The position numbers and the translations under genes are program-made. From NCBI GenBank assembly GCA_030039095.1, contig JASHQP010000562.1:1-8864 (forward strand): a stretch of DNA of 8,864 nt. The letters run 5' to 3'. How positions within the stretch are numbered: the first letter of the stretch is position 1; the number at the start of each line of letters is the position of its first letter. This document shows, in pieces, positions 1-5,781 of this stretch. The notes beneath the pieces were generated by a model, which was not told the origin of the DNA, ran no database searches, and saw only the letters and a list, made by a program, of their open reading frames with translations. This stretch comes from Streptosporangiaceae bacterium (GTDB lineage Bacteria > Actinomycetota > Actinomycetes > Streptosporangiales > Streptosporangiaceae).

Positions 1-2
1 CG

Positions 3-163
3 CGTGCCGTAGTGAACGCCCCCCGGGCCGACGCGGCCGGGGCGGCCAGTGCAGAATGCCGCATTATGGACATCGCCAAGCTGCTGGGCCTCACGCTGTA
101 CCGGGCTTTCGACGCCGACGCGCAGGGCCGATCACGTTCCTGGCCAGGCACCTGGGCGCCTGA
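3..163 (+). pseudogene. possible frame-shifted gene remnant
   Basis: This stretch looks like the end of a decayed coding region. From position 3 to about 120, the frame containing ATG 66 has codons with mostly G or C in third position and reads as plausible protein (MDIAKLLGLTLYRAFDADAQG from ATG 66). From about 125 the coding-like character moves to another frame, which reads GPITFLARHLGA and stops at TGA 161-163. A single lost base near 120-133 would explain the change. The original frame instead runs on as arginine- and proline-rich noise into the usp gene on the other strand. No ribosome binding site precedes ATG 66, and the window edge cuts off anything upstream. I do not recognise the family. 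The stretch could equally be non-coding GC-rich DNA. Confidence 0.22.
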
Positions 164-172
164 CCGGCCTTC

Positions 173-203
173 CGCCGGGCACGGCGAGTACCCGCGCCCG
201 GCG
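173..203 (-). terminator. GC-rich hairpin downstream of usp
   Basis: CGCCGGGC (173-180) and GCCCGGCG (196-203) form a perfect 8-bp inverted repeat around a 15-base loop. It starts seven bases past the usp stop codon at 211-213. No T-run follows on either strand, so it would be a tail-less hairpin terminator of the kind often proposed in actinomycetes. Being symmetrical, it could also stop transcription entering from the left. Position and stem are seen directly; function is inferred. Confidence 0.42.
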
Positions 204-210
204 ACGCCTG

Positions 211-648
211 TTACCGACCGGTCGGGACCACGACGACGGGGCAGTGCGCGTGCCCCACGACCTGGCTGCTGACCGAGCCGACCATGAGTGCGGCGAACCC
301 GCCCGCACCGCGAGATCCGACGACAACGAGGTCCGCATCCTTGGATTCCTCGATGAGTTCCCGAGCCGGAAATCCGCTGATCGACCGGACCGTGACGGAT
401 TCCGGCCGCGCCTCGCCAAGCTGACTCAGCGCCTTCTGCGTCAGTTCCTCCGCGGCCTTCAGCATCTTTTCTTGATCATCGGCATCCTGCTCCAGAAGGA
501 CCGGGTTCCCGGTCCACGGGCTGGCAGGGACCAGGTGGACGGTGAGCACCGTGAGCGGCGCGTGCTGAAGCGCCGCCTCCCTGAGCGCCCACTCGAGCGC
601 CCGGGTTGAATGGTGCGAGCCATCGATACCTACGATGATTCCGGGCAT
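211..648 (-). CDS. universal stress protein, single UspA domain
   Basis: This is a 145-residue cytoplasmic protein of the universal stress protein (UspA) family, the usual length for one domain. The N-terminus has the typical first strand with the conserved acidic residue (IIVGIDGS, Asp9). Residues 111-125 (GSRGAGGFAALMVGS) fit the ATP-binding signature G-x2-G-x9-G-S exactly, so it probably belongs to the nucleotide-binding UspFG-like class. The C-terminal strand (CPVVVVP) is also typical. ATG 648 is chosen because a perfect AGGAGG (654-659 on the complement) lies five bases upstream. The frame stays open further upstream to 927, but that part reads as non-protein and would overlap acg. The gene is divergent from the Acg-like gene, with 212 bases between them, and a hairpin follows its stop. 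USPs of this type are induced by hypoxia or starvation in mycobacteria; the exact role here is unknown. Confidence 0.93.
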   Translation of the reverse strand: MPGIIVGIDGSHHSTRALEWALREAALQHAPLTVLTVHLVPASPWTGNPVLLEQDADDQEKMLKAAEELTQKALSQLGEARPESVTVRSISGFPARELIEESKDADLVVVGSRGAGGFAALMVGSVSSQVVGHAHCPVVVVPTGR

Positions 649-702
649 TTCTTCCTCCTGCTGACCGGGCCACCGGCCTCCGGCAGCCTCCGATCGCAAC
701 GT

Positions 703-713
703 CCCACCGTGGG
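703..713. repeat. short perfect inverted repeat in the usp leader
   Basis: CCCAC-C-GTGGG is a perfect 5-bp inverted repeat with a one-base centre, 55-65 bases upstream of the usp start. It could be an operator for usp. It is short enough to arise by chance in DNA of this composition, so no binding protein is proposed. Confidence 0.2.
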
Positions 714-749
714 TCCGGCGACGGTAGAGGCCACGCGTTCCCCGTTCTA

Positions 750-763
750 GGGCCAAAGGTCCT
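750..763. promoter_or_regulatory. DosR/DevR-like operator between usp and acg
   Basis: The site reads GGGCCAAAGGTCCT (on the other strand AGGACCTTTGGCCC). The mycobacterial DosR core is the palindrome GGGACTWWAGTCCC, and this site agrees at 10 of 14 positions on either strand, keeping the G-run, the A/T centre and the C-run. It lies 102 bases upstream of the usp start and 97 bases upstream of the acg start, so one site could serve both divergent genes. The match was made by eye. DosR control of Usp and Acg genes is established in Mycobacterium tuberculosis; its operation here is inferred, and no DosR gene is in the window. Confidence 0.42.
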
Positions 764-772
764 GCCGAGCTT

Positions 773-786
773 CTGACCTTCGGACC
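773..786. promoter_or_regulatory. possible second, weak DosR-like site
   Basis: CTGACCTTCGGACC keeps about 8 of 14 positions of the DosR core, mainly one half-site (GAC) and the terminal CC. Its centre is 23 bp from the centre of the stronger site. DosR promoters often carry a strong and a weak box close together. AAGGTC (756-761) and GACCTT (775-780) also form an inverted repeat linking the two sites. Alone this match would not be worth reporting. Confidence 0.2.
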
Positions 787-789
787 TGT

Positions 790-808
790 GCGGGTGACCG
801 GTTCCCGC
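790..808. repeat. imperfect palindrome upstream of acg
   Basis: GCGGG (790-794) and CCCGC (804-808) flank a nine-base centre that contains ACCGGT. The element ends 52 bases before the acg start, where an operator or core promoter could lie. I could not identify a convincing -10/-35 pair for acg, so this element and the sites at 750-786 are the only regulatory candidates in the region. Confidence 0.2.
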
Positions 809-860
809 GATCCCATGGACGGAACCAGGCGATCAGTTCTCGACAGCAACGGGAGACGTG

Positions 861-1883
861 ATGGACATCTTCGAGGCGCCCTCAGGGGTGGCGCCCACCG
901 AAGCCGCCACGGCGAAGGACATAGCACGGTTCGTCGCCGACGCGGCGGTGAACGCCCCGTCCGTGCACAACACCCAGCCCTGGCGGTTTCACCATGGCGA
1001 GCACGAGATAAGCATCAGCGCCAACAACGAGCGGCAGCTCATGGTTGCCGATCCCGGCGGCCGCGAGATGATGATCAGCTGCGGTGCGGCACTGTTCAAC
1101 ATGCGCGTAGCCCTGCGCTATCTGGGCTGGGTGCCCAAGGTTCGGCTGCTGCCCGACCACGACCTGCCCAATCTGGTCGCGCGGGTGGCCTGGGACCAGA
1201 CGGTTCCTCCGCTGGACTACGAGAAGGAACTGTTCCAGCAGATCACCCGGCGCCGCACGCACCGTGGCGGGTTCGATCCCACGCCGCTGCCCGATGAACT
1301 GCTGGCCATCTTGCCCGGGCAGGCCGCCAAGGAGAACGCGACGCTGAGCCTGCTGGTGCAGGACCAGCAGCGGGCAGGGGCCCTTGCCGCGGTCGTGGAG
1401 GCCGGGGACTATGCGCTGAGGCTCGACAGCGAAAGGGCCAGGGAGGAGGCCCGGTGGGCGCCGGGTCCCGGCAGCCACCGGCAGGACGGCGTCCCGCCGA
1501 CCGCTTACCCAGCGCAGCCGGAGCACACCGAGCCGAGCTTCCGCGATCGCGACTACGCGCACGGCCACGGATGGGGGCTGCCGCCCAGTGCCGGGGAGCC
1601 GGTGCTGCGGTCCGCCGGGGTGGTGGGGCTGCTCACCACCAGCGTCGACCAGCCGAGTGACTGGATCCACGCGGGCCAGGCGCTGCAGCGGGTCCTGCTG
1701 GTCGCCAGCAGCTACAACGTGGCGGCCGCGCTGCACAGCCAGCCGCTGGAGATACCGCTGCTGCGCGACTTCATCCGCATCCATCTCAGCGGCCATGCCT
1801 ACCCGCAGATGGTGCTCAGGCTGGGCGCGACCAGCGAGAAGGCCGTGACCGTGCGCCGCCCGGTGGACGAGGTTCTGTTCTAG
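861..1883 (+). CDS. Acg-like nitroreductase-family protein
   Basis: This 340-residue protein resembles the Acg family of mycobacteria (Rv2032 and relatives Rv3131 and Rv3127), a two-domain degenerate nitroreductase fold that holds FMN. Family marks are NAPSVHNTQPWRF (31-43), GGREMMISCGAALFN (66-80) followed by MRVALRYLGW, RRTHR (131-135), and the C-terminal PQMVLRLG (315-322) with RRPVDEVL. It is cytoplasmic, with no signal peptide or membrane segment. Studied Acg proteins have the flavin site closed by a lid and show little or no nitroreductase activity. Suggested roles are flavin storage and survival under nitrosative or hypoxic stress, so enzymatic activity should not be assumed. ATG 861 is preferred because GGGAG (851-855) lies five bases upstream; GTG 858 is directly adjacent and would add one residue. 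It stands alone between usp (divergent) and narGHJI (same strand, 127 bases away). Confidence 0.9.
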   Translation: MDIFEAPSGVAPTEAATAKDIARFVADAAVNAPSVHNTQPWRFHHGEHEISISANNERQLMVADPGGREMMISCGAALFNMRVALRYLGWVPKVRLLPDHDLPNLVARVAWDQTVPPLDYEKELFQQITRRRTHRGGFDPTPLPDELLAILPGQAAKENATLSLLVQDQQRAGALAAVVEAGDYALRLDSERAREEARWAPGPGSHRQDGVPPTAYPAQPEHTEPSFRDRDYAHGHGWGLPPSAGEPVLRSAGVVGLLTTSVDQPSDWIHAGQALQRVLLVASSYNVAAALHSQPLEIPLLRDFIRIHLSGHAYPQMVLRLGATSEKAVTVRRPVDEVLF

Positions 1884-1923
1884 ATCGGCCCAGTTCGCCC
1901 GCCCGGCCGGCCATGGCACAAGT

Positions 1924-1949
1924 CCGTGGCGGTAACAGGCAAGCCACGG
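1924..1949. repeat. 7-bp inverted repeat upstream of narG
   Basis: CCGTGGC (1924-1930) and GCCACGG (1943-1949) are perfect inverted arms separated by 12 bases. The element begins 41 bases after the acg stop. As RNA it could form a short GC-rich hairpin and act as a tail-less terminator for acg. As DNA it could be an operator just upstream of the suspected narG promoter. No T-run follows. The arms are seen directly; both functions are guesses. Confidence 0.35.
1932..1947 (+). promoter_or_regulatory. GlnR-like site upstream of narG
   Basis: GTAAC-N6-GCCAC fits the relaxed actinobacterial GlnR pattern GTnAC-N6-GnnAC. GlnR controls nitrogen assimilation, including nitrate use, in streptomycetes and mycobacteria. 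The relaxed pattern is short and will occur by chance, and a respiratory narG is not the classical GlnR target. It lies within the 1924-1949 inverted repeat and about 20 bases before the suspected -10. Confidence 0.2.
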
Positions 1950-1964
1950 CACCAGATGCGGGGA

Positions 1965-1973
1965 TGGTATAGG
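1965..1973 (+). promoter_or_regulatory. possible extended -10 element of narG
   Basis: TGGTATAGG reads as an extended -10 (TGn followed by TATAGG), an A/T-rich exception in this intergenic region. A transcript starting about 7 bases downstream, near 1980, would give narGHJI a leader of about 30 bases to ATG 2011. No TTGACA-like -35 lies at 16-18 bases upstream, which is tolerable for extended -10 or activator-dependent promoters. Assigned by eye. Confidence 0.28.
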
Positions 1974-1989
1974 TGGTTGCTGGGCTCGA

Positions 1990-2003
1990 GTGGGATGTCC
2001 CAC
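1990..2003. promoter_or_regulatory. 14-bp palindrome at the narG translation start
   Basis: GTGGGA-TG-TCCCAC has two perfect 6-bp arms around a two-base centre. It ends seven bases before ATG 2011. If transcription starts near 1980, the palindrome covers about +10 to +23, where a bound repressor would block elongation or an RNA hairpin would hide the ribosome site. It does not fit the FNR/Crp, Rex or DosR core patterns. Confidence 0.35.
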
Positions 2004-2010
2004 GGATCGG

Positions 2011-5000
2011 ATGGCTGGGGTGAGCAAACCGGATTCGCAGCACAAACCGGCGGACGGCGCGGCGAGGGGGCCGCGTGGCATCCGTGGCGGCGTGCTGCTG
2101 GCGCCGCTGCTGCCGGGCGGGGAGCCAGTGGAGGCCCTGCTGCGCCGGGCGCAGTACTTCGTTCCCGGCGGCGATCCCAGCGCGGACTTCCGGGAGGTGC
2201 ACCGGCGGGGCGGGCGGGGCGCGGAGGAGTTCTACCGGGAGCGGTGGCGGCACGACAAGGTTGTCCGCTCGACGCACGGGGTGAACTGCACCGGGTCGTG
2301 CTCGTGGAAGGTGTATGTCAAGGACGGGATCATCACCTGGGAGACCCAGCAGACCGACTACCCGTCCACCGGCCCGGATTCACCCGAATACGAGCCGCGG
2401 GGCTGCCCGCGCGGTGCGTCGTTCTCCTGGTACACCTACTCACCTTCACGCGTCCGGTACCCGTACGTCAGAGGCGAACTGCTCCAGCTCTGGCGCGAGG
2501 CCAGGCAGCGCCTGGGCGACCCGGTCGAGGCCTGGGCGGAGATCACCGGTGACCCGCAGCGGTCCGCCCGCTACAAGCAGGCCAGGGGCAAGGGCGGGTT
2601 CGTCCGCTCCACCTGGTCCGAGGTGAGCGAGCTGATCGCCGCCGCGCACGTGCACACGGTCAGGGAATACGGCCCGGACCGGGTGGTTGGGTTCTCGCCG
2701 ATCCCGGCGATGTCGCAGGTCTCGTACGCGATAGGCACCAGATTCCTGTCGATGATCGGCGGGACGATCTTGTCGTTCTACGACTGGTATGCGGACATGC
2801 CGGTCGCGTCCCCGCAGGTGTTCGGCGACCAGACCGACGTGCCGGAATCAGGCGACTGGTGGAACGCCGCCTACCTGATGATCTGGGGCACGAACCTGCC
2901 GATCACCCGGACCCCGGACGCGCATTTCATGACCGAGGCACGCTACCGCGGCCAGAAGGTCGTGGTGGTCTCCCCGGACTATTCCGATCACACCAAGTTC
3001 GCCGACGACTGGCTGCCGGCCGCCCCGGGCACCGACGGCGCGCTGGCGATGGCGATGGGCCACGTGATCTTGACCGAGTTCTTCCGCGACCGCCAGGTTC
3101 CGTATTTCACCGAGTACGTGAAGACCTATACCGACGCGCCGTTCCTGGTCACGCTGACCGAGCGCGGCGACGGCCACATACCGGGCCGGTTCGTGACGGC
3201 CGCCGACATCGGCGACACATCCGAGGGTTCCGCCCATAAACCCATCATCCAGAACGCCGCAACCGGTGCCACCGTCATCCCCAATGGCTCGCTGGGCTTC
3301 CGGTATTCAGCAGGTGGCCTGGGGCGCTGGAACCTGGACCTGGGCGGAGTCGACCCGGTGCTGACCCTGTATGGACGGCACTCCGACGCGGTGCCGGTCG
3401 ACCTGCCGCGGTTCGATGCGGGGCCGACCGAGGGCGGATCGGTCGTCCGCCGCGGCGTGCCCGCCATCCGGCTCGGCGACAAGCTGGTGACCACCGTATT
3501 CGACCTGCTGATGGCGCGGTACGGAGTGGGCCGCGAGGGGCTGCCGGGGGACTGGCCCTCCGGCTATGGCGACGCGTCCGCACCGGGCACCCCGGCCTGG
3601 CAGGAGCCGATCACATCGGTCCCGGCCGCGGCCGCGGCCAGGGTGGCGAGGGAGTTCGCCCGCAGCGCCGAGCTGTCGCGGGGCCGCTCGATGATCTGCA
3701 TGGGGGCCGGAACCAACCACTGGTACCACTCCGACCAGATTTACCGGACGTTCTTCACCATGATCATGCTGTGCGGGTGCGAGGGCGTGAACGGGGGCGG
3801 CTGGGCGCATTATGTGGGCCAGGAGAAGGTCCGCCCGTTTACCGGCTGGTCGACGATGGCCTTCGGGCTGGACTGGCAGCGGCCGACTCGGCACATGACC
3901 GGGACATCGTTCTTTTACACCCACACCGACCAGTGGCGGTACGAGGCGTTCGGGCCCGATGAGCTGGCCAGCCCGCTCGGCCGCGGGGTGTTCGCCGGGC
4001 GCACGTTCGCGGACTGCCTGGTGCAGGCGTCACGGCTGGGCTGGACTCCGTCGCACCCGGCGTTCGACCGCAACCCGCTGGACCTGGCAGGCGAGGCCGA
4101 GGCGGCCGGAAAGCCGGTGCCCGGTTACATCGTCGACGAGCTGAAGGCGGGCCGGCTGCGGTGGGCCGCCGAGGACCCGGACGCGCCGGAGAACTGGCCC
4201 CGGGTGATGACAATCTGGCGGGCCAACGTGCTCGGCTCCTCCGGCAAGGGCATGGAGTACTTCATGCGGCACCTGCTCGGCGCCGACGACGCGGTCCGCG
4301 CGCAGGAGTCGCCGCAGGGCCTGCGCCCGGCCGAGGTGACCTGGCGGAAACAAGCCCCGCGCGGCAAGCTCGACCTGCTGACCACCATCGACTTCCGGAT
4401 GACCAGTTCCTGCACCTACGCCGACGTCGTGCTGCCCGCCGCGACCTGGTATGAGAAGCACGACATTTCGACCACCGACATGCACCCGTTCGTGCACTCG
4501 TTCAACCCGGCCATCGCGCCGCCGTGGGAGACCCGCACCGACTTCGACGCGTTCACGCTCATCGCCAGGGAGTTCTCCCGGCTTGCCGTCACGCACCTGG
4601 GCACCCGCACCGACGTGCTCGCCGCGCCACTGATGCACGACACGCCGGACGAGCTGGCCCAGCCCGGCGGGTCGGCGCTGGACTGGACCCATGGCGAGTG
4701 CGAGCCCATCCCCGGGGTGACGATGCCGAGGCTGGTGACGATCGAGCGCGATTACACCCAGGTCGCTCAGAAGATGGCGGCCGTCGGCCCGCTGATCGAC
4801 ACCCTCGGCACCCAGGTCAAGGGGGCTAGCTGGGTGCCGTCGGGGGCGATGGACTACCTGCGGCGGGCCAACGGCGTGATCCGCGGCGGAGCCGGCGACG
4901 GGCGGCCGTCGCTGGAGCGGGACGTGCACCTGGCCGAGGCGATCCTGGCCCTGTCCGGCACCACCAACGGGCAGGTGGCGATGCAGGCCTGGCGCTCGAT

Positions 5001-5781
5001 GGAGCAGCGGACCGGGGTGGACCTGGCAGACCTGGCCGAGGAGCGCTCCGGCGAGCACATCTCGTTTGCAGACATCGGTGTCCAGCCACGCTCGGTTATC
5101 ACCTCACCGGAGTGGTCCGGGTCGGAGACCGGCGGGCGGCGCTACGCTCCGTTCACGGTCAACGTGGAGCGCAAGAAGCCCTGGCACACACTCACCGGGC
5201 GGATGCACTTCTTCCTCGACCACGACTGGATGCACGAATACGGCGAGGCGCTGCCCGTCTACCGGCCGCCGCTGAACTACATCCGGCACTTCGGTGAGCA
5301 GGGACTGGCCGAGGATGGCCGGCCCGAGATCACCGTGCGCTACCTCACCCCGCACTCGAAATGGTCGATCCACTCCGAGTATCAGGACAACCTGCACATG
5401 CTGCGGCTGTTCCGCGGCGGGCCGGTCATCTGGATGAGCCCGGCCGACGCCGCGACAATCGGTGTCGCGGACAACGACTGGATCGAGGCGTACAACCGCA
5501 ACGGGGTGGTCGCCTGCCGGGCCGTCATCTCGCACCGCATGCCGAAGGGGACGGTGTTCATGTACCACGCGAAGGACCGGCACCTGATGACGCCGAAGTC
5601 AGAGGTCTCCGGCTGGCACGGCGGCGCGGACAACTCGCTGACCCGGCTGGTGATCAAGCCCACGCACATGATCGGCGGGTACGGGCAGCAGACGTTCGCG
5701 TTCAACTACCACGGCCCCACCGGCAGCCAGCGCGACGAGATCACGGTGATCCGCCGCCGGTCCCAGCACGTGGAGTACTGA
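2011..5781 (+). CDS. narG: respiratory nitrate reductase alpha subunit NarG
   Basis: This is the catalytic subunit, which reduces nitrate to nitrite at a Mo-bisMGD centre on the cytoplasmic side of the membrane, using electrons from NarH. From ATG 2011 it has 1256 residues (E. coli: 1247). The FS0 [4Fe-4S] ligands are His89, Cys93, Cys97 and Cys132 (HGVNCTGSC ... RGCPRG), in E. coli spacing. Asp262 in YDWYADMP aligns by spacing with the Mo ligand Asp222 of E. coli. Further marks are QTDVPES (274-280), GVNGGGWAHYVGQEK (from 592), and the C-terminal dinucleotide-binding domain (about 1051-1256) ending RRRSQHVEY. The start is uncertain: ATG 2011 lacks a good ribosome site; GTG 2020 has only GGATGG; GTG 2128 has GGGGAG three bases away and gives an N-terminus closest to E. 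coli length (FS0 His at residue 50). It is the first gene of narGHJI, and its stop overlaps the narH start by one base. Confidence 0.96.
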   Translation: MAGVSKPDSQHKPADGAARGPRGIRGGVLLAPLLPGGEPVEALLRRAQYFVPGGDPSADFREVHRRGGRGAEEFYRERWRHDKVVRSTHGVNCTGSCSWKVYVKDGIITWETQQTDYPSTGPDSPEYEPRGCPRGASFSWYTYSPSRVRYPYVRGELLQLWREARQRLGDPVEAWAEITGDPQRSARYKQARGKGGFVRSTWSEVSELIAAAHVHTVREYGPDRVVGFSPIPAMSQVSYAIGTRFLSMIGGTILSFYDWYADMPVASPQVFGDQTDVPESGDWWNAAYLMIWGTNLPITRTPDAHFMTEARYRGQKVVVVSPDYSDHTKFADDWLPAAPGTDGALAMAMGHVILTEFFRDRQVPYFTEYVKTYTDAPFLVTLTERGDGHIPGRFVTAADIGDTSEGSAHKPIIQNAATGATVIPNGSLGFRYSAGGLGRWNLDLGGVDPVLTLYGRHSDAVPVDLPRFDAGPTEGGSVVRRGVPAIRLGDKLVTTVFDLLMARYGVGREGLPGDWPSGYGDASAPGTPAWQEPITSVPAAAAARVAREFARSAELSRGRSMICMGAGTNHWYHSDQIYRTFFTMIMLCGCEGVNGGGWAHYVGQEKVRPFTGWSTMAFGLDWQRPTRHMTGTSFFYTHTDQWRYEAFGPDELASPLGRGVFAGRTFADCLVQASRLGWTPSHPAFDRNPLDLAGEAEAAGKPVPGYIVDELKAGRLRWAAEDPDAPENWPRVMTIWRANVLGSSGKGMEYFMRHLLGADDAVRAQESPQGLRPAEVTWRKQAPRGKLDLLTTIDFRMTSSCTYADVVLPAATWYEKHDISTTDMHPFVHSFNPAIAPPWETRTDFDAFTLIAREFSRLAVTHLGTRTDVLAAPLMHDTPDELAQPGGSALDWTHGECEPIPGVTMPRLVTIERDYTQVAQKMAAVGPLIDTLGTQVKGASWVPSGAMDYLRRANGVIRGGAGDGRPSLERDVHLAEAILALSGTTNGQVAMQAWRSMEQRTGVDLADLAEERSGEHISFADIGVQPRSVITSPEWSGSETGGRRYAPFTVNVERKKPWHTLTGRMHFFLDHDWMHEYGEALPVYRPPLNYIRHFGEQGLAEDGRPEITVRYLTPHSKWSIHSEYQDNLHMLRLFRGGPVIWMSPADAATIGVADNDWIEAYNRNGVVACRAVISHRMPKGTVFMYHAKDRHLMTPKSEVSGWHGGADNSLTRLVIKPTHMIGGYGQQTFAFNYHGPTGSQRDEITVIRRRSQHVEY

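Noticed and set aside
649..927. Upstream extension of usp to 927
   Set aside because: The extra 93 residues do not look like protein, would overlap acg, and ignore the perfect AGGAGG in front of ATG 648.
882..2081. 399-residue open frame on the minus strand across acg
   Set aside because: It is antisense to a well-supported gene, has biased composition and no family signature, and spans the intergenic region ahead of narG.
5361..5780. Upstream extension of the narH frame into narG
   Set aside because: NarH begins at ATG 5781 by homology (first cysteine cluster at 16-26 as in E. coli); the extension reads as shadow of narG.
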